NCBI GenBank assembly: GCA_000507305.1
Contig: DF239813.1
Span: forward strand, 40,452 to 104,451
Length of the DNA stretch: 64,000 nt
Source: Breviolum minutum Mf 1.05b.01
Lineage: Eukaryota > Sar > Dinophyceae > Suessiales > Symbiodiniaceae
Reading direction: 5' to 3'
In this document: positions 42,313-53,525 of the stretch, in pieces
Position numbering within the stretch: the stretch's first letter is position 1
Layout: each line of letters begins with the position of its first letter
Made by a program: the position numbers and the translations under genes
Notes under the pieces: generated by a model
The model's database searches: none
The model's input: only the letters and a program-made list of their open reading frames with translations
What the model was told of the DNA's origin: nothing

Positions 42313-42407
42313 CCCATACCATCCATTGCATGTATGGTGTATTTACCTACATGAATGCTTGATGTTTATGGTTTTCATGTCATATACAAAAATCCCCATG
42401 GGATTCT
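42313..42407. repeat. IR-F element, degenerate
   Basis: CCATACCATCCATTGCATGT and GGTTTTCATGTCATATAC. Confidence 0.55.
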
Positions 42408-42458
42408 TTAAAGGTAATATTCGCTTCCACGGGTCATGGATGGAAATCGACCGGGCAG

Positions 42459-42550
42459 GATATGATTCCATTGCAGCGTGTGGAAGAACTCAACGAATAT
42501 GCATGCACTTGCACGGATCATACCTGGCTTCAACCACCGAGACTTGGGCA
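42459..42550 (+). CDS. CFAP57: CFAP57-like exon
   Basis: Starts with G after GGGCAG in phase 0. Reads DMIPLQRVEELNEYACTCTD then HTWLQPP. It matches the SFQRGEPQNYLAHTWV stretch. The 3' end is not fixed: no GT donor fits, so a GA or GC donor near 42530-42548 is likely. Confidence 0.6.
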
Positions 42551-43577
42551 ACAAAAAAAATGAACAACAGCAAAATGGTGGTTTTTGGTTCCCATAAATG
42601 GTAGGATCGGGTGAAATATAATTACCCCTTACTTGGCCAATGGCTAAACTTTAAACTTTTTGGGATTATATATTCAATAGAGAAAAACTTGATGGATTAT
42701 CTAATCATAGATATGTTGCCAGCTTTGATGAAGTCCCTGTCTATGAAGCAGCACTGTTTTTGTTGCAGCTTTGAGGGGGGAATGTCAGTTGCGTGGATAG
42801 ATTTGGTCACCCCAAGTAAAATCGCCCAAAAAAGCAAAGGATTGTCACAGAATCAGCTGATTTGGAAACTTATTTGATGCCACCAACCTTGACATTAATA
42901 ACTAGCATCCCTGAAACGAAGCCAGCCAGTTTACACCCGAAAACTGATGGCTTTCTATGACGACGAAGATTAGCAGGCTTCCCGGCTTCAGCTGGGCTAT
43001 ATTGTCAGGGGCAATTAACTCGCTGTTATTTTTTTTCAGGGTTTCGTGTCAATTCACCGTGATTCTTTGGGTCTTCGGGGTTTTTAACCGCAAGGAGCTG
43101 CCCCAACAGTGAAATATATTTTCCAAGGTGACTTTAATGAGGCGATCGGAAACATCAGACATGTTTTTATTCATAAAGTTGGACTGGAAAATGTTTGGAT
43201 TCTATATTTTTTGTCGGATATGATAAGACGTTTTCAGGTATTTTCCAACATATATTTGCAATTTTTGTGATGCTGTTTAAAATTTTTACAAAAACTTTGT
43301 GTGGTTTTGCCCTATGGGCCCTAGGCTTTTTTTCCATTCCGAAATTTATTAGCATGTATTTCATTCCAAAAAGGTCATGCACCACCCCAACCCCATCAAA
43401 CCACCCCAACTCTCCGGGCCAAGTTTAAAACGACCAAAAAAATGCGTTCCGGCTGGTCATCCGTGATTTTTCCGGATGTGTCATCCCTTATTTAGCATCT
43501 GGGTACCCAGTTATATAGGGATTATTTCATAACCCATCATAAGGATCCATATTAACCAACCAGGATTTCATGGAAAG

Positions 43578-43684
43578 TAGGTGGTGGTTTCAAATATTAT
43601 TTTTTATTTTCACCCTGAAAATTGGGGAAATGATCCAATTAATCTGATGAGCATATTTTTCAAATGGGTTGAAACCACCAACTA
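43578..43684. repeat. IR-H element, preceded by an IR-E right half
   Basis: IR-E right half at 43503-43577 (CCAACCAGGATTTCATGGAA), then TAG-GTGGTGGTTTCAAATAT and CAAATGGGTTGAAACCACCAA. Confidence 0.85.
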
Positions 43685-43957
43685 GTTTCTGATGGTCATC
43701 CTGTTTCATCCAAAACCCGTAGACATGGAAGAGCTCCGTTCGGAGTACTTTTTTGTTCGGGGTCCACATCGCAACGGCACCATAGGCACCACTTGGTGAC
43801 TATATTTCACCAATCTAATATATGTATATGTGTACATATATATATATATTACATACATATTATATACTGTACCTATGTCATAGACGTCTAAGAGACAAAC
43901 CAGTCAGTGGGTCGGCATTTACCATCATTTATCCAACAAAATCATCCAAAACAAATA

Positions 43958-44061
43958 TACCACCTGGAAAGTAGATGGCGCAACCCCAATGTATTGGTTT
44001 ATCATGGCCCCGAAAACTAATCCACCTTTTGGGAGTTGTGCCATCTACTTTCCAAATGGTA
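43958..44061. repeat. IR-L element, complete
   Basis: TA-CCACCTGGAAAGTAGATGGC and GCCATCTACTTTCCAAATGG-TA. Confidence 0.85.
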
Positions 44062-44189
44062 TTATCCAAAAAACAACACCTCAGGAATGGTTGCTTAGCT
44101 TTATGCAGCGAGGAGGTGTGGCCCCATTTCCCCCAGCCTTTTAAGATTTTCGTCAGCGATTTCAACAGCTGAGTTATAGATATCTTAAT

Positions 44190-44324
44190 CAAAGGTTGTT
44201 TCAACACACCTTTGGAACACACCCCTAAACCTTTACCAAAAGGCTAAAGAGGGGTTTCTTTCATAATTGGCTTGGGCGATTGCCTGGGGCGTTCTCTAGG
44301 GATGTGTTGAAACAACCTTTGACT
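44190..44324. repeat. Inverted repeat with AAAGGTTGTTTCAACAC ends
   Basis: TCAAAGGTTGTTTCAACACA and GTGTTGAAACAACCTTTGA. A related right end (GTGTGTTGAAACAACCTTA) stands at 41023-41041. Confidence 0.85.
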
Positions 44325-44520
44325 TAAATATTGGCAGGCAAACAAACGTTTGGTCAACTGGAGTTTCTTGCCAAACTTTGCATGTTTGTTTACTTCAGCC
44401 CGGTTCACTTAGGTAAAAAAAAGACACTATAGAGTTAACGCTCACCCCCTCAGAAATAACCAATCAATAAGAATGAAGTTGTTGCGAAGTATTCCAAACT
44501 ATCCAGGGTTTCTAAAGTCT

Positions 44521-44632
44521 TACCCTCCAGTAAGCCAAAATAGCAATGGAACCTGGAACATCCCCATTTTCAATAGGAAATGCATCTCCAAAGGATCCAT
44601 TTTCCATCGCTCTGTTAGTTTACCGGAGTGTA
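44521..44632. repeat. IR-B element
   Basis: TA-CCCTCCAGTAAGCCAAAATA and GTTAGTTTACCGGAGTG-TA. Confidence 0.85.
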
Positions 44633-44711
44633 GAGTGTATTGACAAGTATTCACAGCTCAAGCAGAGCTAGGCCTTCTGTTTTGGGTCTTTTCTCACTGA
44701 AAATTCCGCAG

Positions 44712-44763
44712 TGAGTCGGGGGTTGCTGATCATCGGCAATGATGACGGGGAAAGCGATCCCTC
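44712..44763 (+). CDS. CFAP57: CFAP57-like exon
   Basis: After ATTCCGCAG. Reads SRGLLIIGNDDGES, matching DDKIVVGTDTGKL, the strand that follows HTWV. No GT donor is present before the in-frame TGA, so a GA or GC donor is likely. Confidence 0.5.
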
Positions 44764-45385
44764 TCCAAAATGACCTTGTTTGTTGCAAAACTTGGTGCTT
44801 AAGTATAAGTTTCTTGCGTGTAAAGTCTTATAGTCATAGTATGTCATAGTTTTGTTTTTGCCAGAAAAAATGAGTGGAGGGTTTGTTGAATGGACTGGTT
44901 GGATTTTGTTTCTTGTTTTTTCTTTCCGCATTGCCAAGTGCTGTTGGTGTATCAACAAAATCTCCACGATTTCGATTGACAGAACTGAGTCTTGGGCCCG
45001 TCACCCTGAATGCTGAATGGTTGAACTTTATATAACCCAGACAGTCAATGTAAGGTCTATTTACTGTACCTTTATTTCCCATCTTTTGCCTACCTTCAGT
45101 TGATTTTTATTGTAAATATAGGTAAATTAACCATACATTGTGTGTGTATTGTTGGAAAAAATCTCAGTACATATTAGAACAGACAGAACACGTCGAAACG
45201 TTTTTTCAGCGAACTCACCAGTTTGGGGACGGTTCATCAACAAACATTCCCGTAGTATGTTTTGAAAGATTTTTGGTTCCGTTCTTTTAAATGATGAGGC
45301 TCTGAATTGGCAAGAAATTAGCCACACCTAAAACAGGTGAAATGATCTTTTTGGGGAGCTTCCTCCAAATCAGTGCTTGGTGAAA

Positions 45386-45506
45386 TACTGTTGATGGTTC
45401 AGAAATCCCAAGGCCAACCACCGGTTGGATGTCTGAAATCCTGTAAATAATCGGATAAACTGCCAACCTCCAGTGGCGAACGCAGGATTTCTGAACCATC
45501 AACAAT
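45386..45506. repeat. IR-A element, complete
   Basis: TA-CTGTTGATGGTTCAGAAATC and GATTTCTGAACCATCAACA. Confidence 0.9.
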
Positions 45507-45680
45507 CTGATCCAATTTAGAGGCTTCAGATGCTGAGGCAACTTGATAGACCTGGAAGGTAGATTCTCATGAATTCTTCCAACATGACCTCCTATGATTC
45601 AAGGGGTCACAAAAAAAAACCTCAACTCATGGTAAGGAGTGACACCTGACCCAACATGGAAAATGGATCTTTTGAAGATA

Positions 45681-45798
45681 TCTGGGCAAATTTTTGCAAA
45701 CCTCAGCCGAGGTCAGCTTAAATTGTGGTTTAGTGAGGGAATCCCCCAGAATACCCAAAAAACACGTTTAGGAATTATACAAATTTGCCCAGAGATAA
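45681..45798. repeat. Inverted repeat with ATCTGGGCAAAT ends
   Basis: TATCTGGGCAAATTTTTGCA and ACAAATTTGCCCAGAGATA; a lone arm (TAGATTTGCCCAGATA) recurs at 46390. Confidence 0.7.
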
Positions 45799-45933
45799 AA
45801 CATACATCTTGGACAAGATATGGGCTGTTGGCGAAAATTCCCAAGTACAACGTAGTTCGACCCCTGCGAAGTTGGGGGTCAATATGTTCCATCCCATGTC
45901 CATCAATGGTGCAGTGGCAAAGATGACAACGAC

Positions 45934-46065
45934 ATGAGCAATGAAAAAAGGGCCCAAACGGTTCTTTAGGGTATATAAGGGGATGAAATCCTACCCAGTT
46001 ATGCGGGGATTATAGCAAACCACTATTAAGGATCCCTCTTCAACAACGAGTAAAAAGGAAACTCA
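45934..46065. repeat. IR-E element, right end eroded
   Basis: GAGCAATGAAAAAAGGGCCC, CTACCCAGTTATGCGGGGAT and AAGGATCCCTCTTCAACAAC. Confidence 0.75.
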
Positions 46066-46258
46066 TGAGGTTTTTCTTGGATCCATTGAGAAGAGGCCTG
46101 TCACTATATAGGAGGTGTTAATTTCTCACTAAAACCATGGGCAAAGCTGCTCGGGGAGGTATCGGACATCAGACTTATGGCAAATCTCCGAGTACAAAGA
46201 CCCTCACAAATTGAGACACGGTAGTTTGATATGCAGGAAATCCTCCAACATGGACTTC

Positions 46259-46357
46259 TAGGTGGTGGCAACTCAAAGATTTTTTATTTTCAACCCTACC
46301 TGGGGAAATGATCCAATTTGACTCATATTTTTCAAATGGGTTGAAACCACCAACTAG
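46259..46357. repeat. IR-H element
   Basis: TA-GGTGGTGGCAACTCAAAGAT and CAAATGGGTTGAAACCACCAA. Confidence 0.85.
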
Positions 46358-46518
46358 ACTTTAATTCAGGGTTGAAGGAAGTATGATAATAGATTTGCCC
46401 AGATAAGAAGAGTACATTCCTTTTGTTTTGTAACAACAATCTCTCTATAGAATGGTATGTAGCTGCGCCAAGGGAACAATCAAGTGGGATTAAATGGATA
46501 CATTGAAAGAAAAATATT

Positions 46519-46624
46519 ATTGTTTCCTTAAATGGTGGTACCCCCAAAAATACCCCAAAATGATCATTTTTAGTAAGAAAACCAATGGTTGTTGGGTACC
46601 ACCATTGTAGGAAACCCCCATATG
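46519..46624. repeat. IR-J element
   Basis: TTGTTTCCTTAAATGGTGGT and ACCACCATTGTAGGAAAC, with CCCCAAAATGATCATTTTTA between. Confidence 0.8.
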
Positions 46625-46665
46625 TAGCTGTTAGATGTCACAACCAGCCATGTTTACCTCCGCAG

Positions 46666-46726
46666 GGTGCGGTCGACATCATTTCCAGTGGACTGGATGT
46701 GGAGGCAACGTCCTTGGCAGCCACTA
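46666..46726 (+). CDS. CFAP57: Candidate exon of the CFAP57-like gene
   Basis: After CCTCCGCAG. Reads GAVDIISSGLDVEATSLAAT. This region of CFAP57 is poorly conserved, so assignment is by position. Donor uncertain (GT at 46727 or a GC donor earlier). Confidence 0.45.
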
Positions 46727-46818
46727 GTTGTGGGATAAGAAAAGCTACCGCATCAAGGGAGCATTTTTTCATTGACCCTTAGAATGCCGATGTTGACCCT
46801 TAGATAATTATAGATATA

Positions 46819-46952
46819 TACAAGGTGGGCCCCTACCAGTTATAAATTAGTTATAACTCCTATACGTAGTGTTATAACCCCAGTTACCCGTTTATAAGGC
46901 CATTTATAGGGGTGAAATCACTCAATTTATAACTAGTAGGGGCCCACCTTGT
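46819..46952. repeat. IR-G element, complete
   Basis: TA-CAAGGTGGGCCCCTACCAG and CTAGTAGGGGCCCACCTTG; arms about 60 bp made of TTATAACTCC units. Confidence 0.9.
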
Positions 46953-47644
46953 GCTCATAATGCAGAACTTCACCTGATGGGGTTCAACCCAACCAGATGA
47001 ATTTTTTGAACTACCCTGGTCGTGAGTCCTTGGGGGTTTGCGAGCAAAGGAGCTTTTTTGGAGGATTTTCCATGGTATTTTCCGATCCTAAATGAGGAGC
47101 GTTTGGTTGTTCCACCTTTTCGAATCCTCAAAATCAGATGGTAGTAAAGTGATTCGAGGAAGATGCCATCAATTTGGCTTGGTAATCCGGTAGTATCACA
47201 AGATAGTTTGTATACCCAACAAAAGTTTTAGAAGGGAGAACAGGACGTAAGCGGGTAACGATTTCAAAAATGCCATGTAGAAGAGGTATCTTTGGGTGCC
47301 TTCCATACTGATCTAGATATGGTCCCAAATTCCATCTTATCTTCTTTAAATGTTGTTTCATGACATAGTGGATGATTCATTTCCTTTGTGAACAGTTGGT
47401 GCAAGTCTCCTTGAAGATGGTCCTTGTATACCCGTGTACCCTGTGACTTTCCTACTGTTGATGGCGTACTTCATGCAGATCTGGGTGAACCGTAGCGATG
47501 TCATGCGACGGTTTTTTTCCTGAGATTTTCCAGCATTGATAATAGAGAATTGATGGTGTATGATGGATGATTGATGGTGGATTATCTATCTTTGATTCTG
47601 ATTTTAATTCATCCATTTCTATTCCTACCATTTGGGTCAAACAG

Positions 47645-47725
47645 ACTCCTGTACCATCATCACCGGCACAGCTTAAATCCTCGCAGGATTTGGATGCACG
47701 TCATCTTGATGCCGTGCTCCGGGCT
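47645..47725 (+). CDS. CFAP57: CFAP57-like exon
   Basis: 27 codons, phase 0 at both ends, after GTCAAACAG and before GTAAGG. Reads TPVPSSPAQLKSSQDLDARH then LDAVLRA. It fits the proline/serine-rich segment (PPVSSPLPSYEQ) of the animal protein. Confidence 0.6.
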
Positions 47726-47785
47726 GTAAGGGTTTCGCAGCAATGGTGATTTCTGAAGCATGCAAAGGATGGTCGAAGGTTGGTT

Positions 47786-47887
47786 TACCCTCCCTGAAAC
47801 TGACATAATGCACCTGAACATAGATGGTTGGAAGACTAGGCCTTCCTTTTGGGAAGGCCTGTTGGGTTGTTAGTTTCAGGGAGTGTA
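47786..47887. repeat. IR-C element, complete
   Basis: TA-CCCTCCCTGAAACTGACATA and GTTAGTTTCAGGGAGTG-TA. Confidence 0.9.
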
Positions 47888-48569
47888 AATGGTTTTAATA
47901 GATTACAAAGCAGGTTTTAAGCTAAAAAACCGAATTGGGGAGGAAGTGTTGAACATTGCCTAGTTCAAGGGAGTCTGAACATGATGGTTTAAGGGAGACA
48001 TTCATGGATACATAGTAAAGCCTGTTGAAGGAACGATTCGATCAGTTCGGTGCGTTATTGGGAGCTGTTATTTAGTGATCTTGGTGGTGTAAATTCACCC
48101 ACACTTGGCAGACCCTGTTAAGATACAGTGTATATTCTGTGAATCAACCAGATATATATATATAGGCGTGTTTTTGTTCATGAATAAAACAAATCCCCAG
48201 AAGGCCAAAAAAGGCATAGCGGCATACCGCACGAATGGGATGAAATCCACAGTGAAAAGATGCAGTCCAAAGTCAGCATCTTAGGCACATATTTTATGGT
48301 TTATTCGCCCCCCCTCCCCTGCCAAGAAAAGTAATAAACAGCAAAACATTTCCTTTGTCCTATGGTTGAACCACAAAAAGAAGAGGAACTGTCACATGTG
48401 AAACAAGGATCAAAGCATTTCCCTTTGTTTTTAAATAGTCTCAACATTCAACATGTTTCAAACATACATCAAAAGCAACCATACATCCAAATTCTTCCCT
48501 TTATTCACATTTCAACAAACCAACGTCCCCAAACTTGCCCAGTCCTTCCGCAAAAAAAAATCCCTCCAG

Positions 48570-48766
48570 GTACCGTATTTCGTTTCTCACATCGAATGTC
48601 CCTTCGGTGCAGTTCGGGCTGGTCTGCCTGCACGAGAGATTCGAGCCTTCACCAATGGCTTCGTCGTTGGAGGTGACGAGAGTTGTATCGCCGTGTGGCG
48701 CTGTGCCCAACGAACGGAAGAGGAGGACAGCGGGGACGCCGAAAACAACAACGTGTTGTTTTTCAG
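48570..48766 (+). CDS. CFAP57: CFAP57-like exon, largest of the gene
   Basis: After CCCTCCAG. Reads VPYFVSHIECPFGAVRAGLP then AREIRAFTNGFVVGGDESCI and AVWRCAQRTEEEDSGDAENN. FTNGFVVGGDESCIAVW matches YSKGFACSAGPGRVLLF; the acidic run follows as in the family. Ends in phase 2 at GTTGGA, or possibly at GTGTTG (48751). Confidence 0.7.
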
Positions 48767-49007
48767 GTTGGAAAAAGGGTGGATTGGGCTTATTTGACAA
48801 CCTAAAAACTAGAGAATTTGTACAACAGACTTAGCTAAATTTGAATCCTAGTGAATTGATATACATTACTAGTAGCATTTTTTTTAGTTATTGTATAAAT
48901 GTTGTATATTTCATATCCATGTCATGCAAATTTGTGAATGCCTACAGATATGTCGACATTATCCTGGCTTCGTTGACGTTACTCGTTGACGTCAACGACT
49001 TACCCGT

Positions 49008-49118
49008 GCAGCAACCAGCTGCACCACAACGAAGGATGCTGATGATATGCTCTCAGGGCCTTCCTATGAACATGTCGCAGCCTGAGGGGCGGAAGGAACC
49101 TGCAAATCACCCCCCCTG
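49008..49118 (+). CDS. Possible exon of the CFAP57-like gene
   Basis: After TACCCGTGCAG. Two frames are plausible: QPAAPQRRMLMICSQGLPMN and TTSCTTTKDADDMLSGPSYE. Neither joins in phase to the exon ending at 48766. Confidence 0.3.
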
Positions 49119-49127
49119 ACCCACCCC

Positions 49128-49252
49128 TACTTTGATGTCCCAGGAAGTTAGTAAATGGTTAGTAAATGGGTTGTAACCCCAATGTACCCCATTTATAAGT
49201 GGGTTATAACCCACTTACTAACCATTTACTAACTTCCTGGGACATCTAAGTA
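49128..49252. repeat. IR-D element, near-perfect
   Basis: TA-CTTTGATGTCCCAGGAAGTT and AACTTCCTGGGACATCTAAG-TA; arms over 50 bp. Confidence 0.9.
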
Positions 49253-49890
49253 AGACATCCAAATGAGATGGCTCCTCTGAGGTTTACTGTAAGTGGTTAT
49301 AGGTATGATTTTTTTGGGGGAGGGTCTCCAAATTCAAATACCTTCTGCTAAGCAGGTGTCCTTATGGATGTTTAGGGATGTCCAGTTTCGCTTCCCAGCC
49401 CTACCTGGGTGTATCTTGCATGTTGATGTTGTCTAGTCGCCCATTGGGCGACCCATGGGTTCATGGGATGCTGAATCCCCAAAAATTACTTTTGTTTTGA
49501 AATGCAAACAAAAACATCTTGTATGGAGAGGATATGAAATCCTCAATAAATCCTCAAGATATCGTTAAAACAACTCAATGTTGAACAAACAAGTCCTCAA
49601 TAAATGTTAGAATTTGAAAGGTACTTTGTAAATGTATACTGTATACCTGGTGATCTTCCAATTTACCTATCTTATTTTGGTGTGCCAAGAGTTCACTTGC
49701 CTTGGAGTTTAAGAGGTTTCCACCCCCAGGCTCTCTAAGCTTGCGCTGAGGATTGCACTGCCCTGCTGGCACTGGGTGCTGGCACTCCAGTGGCAGCTTT
49801 AGACTTGGTTGGAAGCAGTGAGGAGGCTGCAGCCAAAAGGAGGGAAATGGAGAAAGGTAGAGAGGAAGGGATGTTTGTTGTACTATGTTG

Positions 49891-49995
49891 TACCCTCCAG
49901 TAAACTAACATAGCAATGGAAAATCCACCATTTGAAGATGTATTTCCTATTGGAAAGGGTGGATTTCCATTGCCATGTTTGTTTACTGGAGGGTA
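49891..49995. repeat. IR-B element, complete
   Basis: TA-CCCTCCAGTAAACTAACATA and TTTGTTTACTGGAGGG-TA. Confidence 0.95.
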
Positions 49996-50564
49996 CTATC
50001 AGACTTGCAGAGTACATGTTGATACTGATTTCCTTTTGGTGTGACCTTAAGAAATTCTTGGGCATATGCTGTGGGGTACTTGAGAAGCGGGTGAAACTGG
50101 CGGGTTTTTTGAAACCAGTGAAACTGGGCATCCAGTTTGAATGATTTCTGGAGGGTTGATGCTCGCTCAATTGAGCCTGTATGAATTTCAAGGATTTCTA
50201 ATTTGGCCAAAACAAAAACCAATGCTAGTTAGGTTTGAAATCCGACTTCCATCACCGTGCCAACCATCCGACCAACGAAAACCATTTTCGTACATTCACC
50301 CGTGGGTAGTGGATCGAAGTGTGAAAAAAGCTGGTAGTGATAGGAGATGACTTTATCAACGGTATCAATGACTATCAACCGTTTCTAACTGTAAAAAAAT
50401 CCACAACTGTTGGAATCTAACCTTGGATTTCCTACTTTTTCCAATATTTTTCCCAAAAAATCCTATGTAGGTACCGTACCTGGTCAGTTTTTCCGATGGT
50501 TTTTGGTGGTTTCTTCTTTCCAACCAACCAACCAACCAACCCGGCGAGCTGGCGAAACGGCCAG

Positions 50565-50681
50565 GTCTATGTGGCGGTCGCCTTCGGCAATGCTTACCTG
50601 ACCCATTTTAGCTTGGCGATTTTGACTCAAGGAGAGGTTGCACCAACTACAGCTGTTCCTTGGTGTCCTGAAAATCAGTCA
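50565..50681 (+). CDS. CFAP57: CFAP57-like exon
   Basis: After GGCCAG, 40 bp after a (CCAA)n run. Reads VYVAVAFGNAYLTHFSLAIL then TQGEVAPTTAVPWCPEN. It matches [20 protein letters not shown] and the following HSAPI segment. A donor at 50678 (GTCAGT) gives the phase that the next exon needs; 50682 (GTACAT) is the alternative. Confidence 0.65.
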
Positions 50682-50764
50682 GTACATGATGATGGTTTTT
50701 GTAGTTTGGTTGTTTTGTTGGTGTTAGCTTTGGTGATTTAGTTCTTAAGAAGCAATTGATAATC

Positions 50765-50866
50765 TAGGTGGTGGCAACTCAAATGTTTTTCAATTTTCAC
50801 CAATACTTGAAAATTATTCCCATTTTGACGGACATATTTTTCAAGTGGGTTGAAACCACCAACTAG
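50765..50866. repeat. IR-H element with a shared left flank
   Basis: TA-GGTGGTGGCAACTCAAATG and CAAGTGGGTTGAAACCACCAA. The 70 bp to its left (from GTAGTTTGGTTGTTTTG) repeat those left of the IR-H at 27639. Confidence 0.85.
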
Positions 50867-51039
50867 TCATGGGAGCCTGTCAGGTCCATGGGAGTGAACC
50901 GACCTCGACCTATGTTTTTTTGGAGAACGCCTAAGATTTGGGGTGAAGGAAAAGTCAGATTTGCTAAGCATATCAAGAGACAGGTTTCTAAGGTTCTTAG
51001 TTCTAGTGGATATGTCTTTTGAGAGTTTGGTTGAAGTAG

Positions 51040-51051
51040 CATGATGATGAT

Positions 51052-51100
<49 letters not shown>

Positions 51101-51160
51101 TTGTTGTTGTTGTTGTTGTTGTGGTGGTGGTGGCGGTCGTCGTTGTCGTCATCGTCATTA
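51040..51160. repeat. Compound trinucleotide microsatellite
   Basis: (ATG)n, (TGC)n, (ATG)n, (TTG)n, (TGG)n, (CGT)n in sequence. Confidence 0.95.
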
Positions 51161-52266
51161 TTTTGCTGTATCTTGAACAGCGTGCACAGAGAATTGACGT
51201 TTTGGGCTGCTGTACTTGGGAAACAAATCCAGTTTGAAGAGTTGTTGGCTCAACTACTACGTGAAACAAGCAACGTCCTTCCGATGTTGACATCTTGAGT
51301 TGGAGTCCTTAAACATACAGAAGGTGCCTCAACAATTGGACATCCCAAACAGTCCCTTCACATTCATGTACACTAGATATCACTAGATATGCTCCCAAAA
51401 TATGCCCACGTTTCGTTCTCCATATATTTCGAAGTGTATATATACCCAACATTAATGTTGCACCAACCTGCAAGTTGACCCCCCCTTAGGTAGCCAAATA
51501 TACCAACTATGGATGGTATAAAGGGTATGGGTACATTCCAGCAAACTAGCATAGCTAGCTGAAAAGATTATGGGAAATTAATCTTCAAATTTCTGGAAGG
51601 TTGCAGAAATATGTTTGTTCTTTTGGTAAAAGATGGTGTTTTCCCATGAAGTGTGTGAATATCATACTTGGAACTTGGAACCACATGTAGTAACGTAGTG
51701 ATTTTGAGTTAATTTGAAATCAATCATTTGCATTGTTTCCACTGCATAAGACAAGAAGACGTCAAACAAATCAACGAACTCGGCCTGTGTCAAAGGTTGA
51801 GGGCCTTCCTTTAATTTCAGGCGGCTGTCATTCAGGCAGGGATGGGGGTTCCAATTTGCAACGTTTGTGCCAAAGCAATGTCAACAAAACAAAAAAACAA
51901 CATCCATTCAAATTGCCAAAGTACTCAAAAGTTTGGACTATTGAGGGGAATATTTCCGTAAATGGTGTTTTTGTTAAATTAGTGTGGAAAGTCATGGTAG
52001 GTCCTTGGTATTTTTTTGGTCAACATACATTAGGACATCCACCTTTTACAATTGTATGTCTGACAAAAAACATCAGATCTCTAGATATTGAAGTGATTCT
52101 TTTCATACCCCCCCAAACATTGCATATATTATTCCCCATTGGATGTCTTCAAGTCAATCTAGAGCAGTGGAAAGAATCAACCAGTGTAAAAGAATTAATG
52201 GTTGGTTGGTGGTTGGAATTAGCAATGTTGGTTGGGTCTACCATTCGAAGCACCTTCCACAACAAT

Positions 52267-52424
52267 TGAGCCACGAAAAAAACCCTGGTGGTTTAGGGTA
52301 TATAGGGCATTATACTACCCAGTTTTCTAGGGATTATATTACACCATTATAAGGATCCCGGATCCCTATTAACCAACCAGGATTCAATGGAAAGTAAGGC
52401 CAGGTTTTTTTTTCGTAGCTCAAG
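52267..52424. repeat. IR-E element, complete
   Basis: TTGAGCCACGAAAAAAACCC and GGTTTTTTTTTCGTAGCTCAA; internal duplication CGGATCC. Best reference copy for this family. Confidence 0.9.
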
Positions 52425-52619
52425 TATGTATCAATTTGGTTGGTTCCGTTGGTTCATTGCTTGGTTGATTTTCACCCCTGGTGGGAAAACTACCAGCTTC
52501 TTCTTCCTTGCGTTGACCTGGATGGATCAGTAGGAGGGTTTTTTTCGTGGCTCAATTGGTTTACGCCCCCCCCAAACTTGAGGAAATATGAAGCCATTTT
52601 GACAAGGTCCAGTGGTAAG

Positions 52620-52683
52620 CCTTGATATGGCCGTGCAGCGGCCTATCGTGGTGTCAGCATGTTTGGGAGACCCAAGAATCCAG
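52620..52683 (+). CDS. CFAP57: CFAP57-like exon
   Basis: Reads LDMAVQRPIVVSACLGDPRI then Q, matching [20 protein letters not shown] of CFAP57 almost residue for residue in pattern. Ending at CAG|GA (GA donor) makes the WD40 sequence run directly into VWDYQ of the next exon. A GT donor at 52705 would add seven residues. The start may instead be 52613. Confidence 0.7.
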
Positions 52684-52711
52684 GAGACGACCAAAAACGG
52701 GGAAGTGTTTG

Positions 52712-52811
52712 GCTGGGTGGTGGTTTGAAATATCTTTTATTTTTAACCCTTACCTGGGCAACTGATCCAATTTGACTAATATGTTTCAATTGGGTTGAAA
52801 CCACCAACTAG
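52712..52811. repeat. IR-H element
   Basis: CTGGGTGGTGGTTTGAAATA and AATTGGGTTGAAACCACCAA; begins 28 bp after the exon. Confidence 0.8.
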
Positions 52812-53149
52812 GTTTTTTCTTGAAGAGAAGCCTCACAAGAATGCACCAAGATTGTAGTTGTTTTTTTTGGTGGTTGGTGGCAGATTTATTCGAGTTGAAA
52901 CTAGATTCAGACTGAAGTTTGCGTGATAGTCCATGCAAACTTCACTATTTAGACTTCACCGTGAACAATAAAATGGTATGCATCTATGGCTACTTTTGAA
53001 ATGGACATGGATTCCCCTAGTGAAGAGATCATTTTTAAGAACGCTACCTCCCCTGCACATACCTTAGGATTCTAGCTCCAGCAACCGTCACCACCAGTAT
53101 CAGTATTTCATATTTTTTCACTTGAAGGGATCCCAACCGTCACATTTCC

Positions 53150-53253
53150 TAGGTGGTGGTTTCAAATATTCTTTTAATTTTCATCCCTACTTGGGGAAGA
53201 TTTCCCATTTGACGGACATATTTTTCAGATGGGTTGGTTCAACCACCAACCAG
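53150..53253. repeat. IR-H element
   Basis: TA-GGTGGTGGTTTCAAATATT and CAGATGGGTTGGTTCAACCA; an orphan IR-C right end (CCGTTTCAGGGAGGGTA) follows at 53270. Confidence 0.8.
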
Positions 53254-53412
53254 TTTACTTCCGTTACTTCCGTTTCAGGGAGGGTACAACAAACAAACTC
53301 TTCCTTTTGAATCCCAACTTCCTAAGCCTTCATAGCGAGGTCAAGAGAACACCATCCGTGTGACTTGGTCAGGTTTTTGGTTCGGGATGAAGCCTCAGGG
53401 GCATATGGAGGG

Positions 53413-53525
53413 ACAACCTCCAAAAACGAACAAATTTCTGGCTGGAAAAATAGCCATGAATGAAGATGTATCTCCTATTAAAAATGGTGGTTTTCCAATG
53501 TCATGTTCGTTTTGCAGGAGGGTAT
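53413..53525. repeat. IR-B element, degenerate
   Basis: ACAACCTCCAAAAACGAACA and TGTTCGTTTTGCAGGAGGG-TA; GAAGATGTATCTCCTATTAA inside. Confidence 0.7.

Noticed and set aside
43690..43800. Short coding-like stretch EELRSEYFFVRGPHRNGT as a CFAP57 exon
   Set aside because: It lies between exons whose products are adjacent in the family, leaving no room for it, and it lacks splice sites in phase.
51733..52269. 178-codon + frame
   Set aside because: No domain recognised, composition like the surrounding intron, and it would interrupt the CFAP57-like order between 50681 and 52620; a small exon after TTTCAG at about 51822 cannot be excluded.
52500..52560. Spliced-leader-like GGCTCAATT sequences (here and at 22805)
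   Set aside because: They are the CGTGGCTCAA end of IR-E elements or resemble it, not leader relics.
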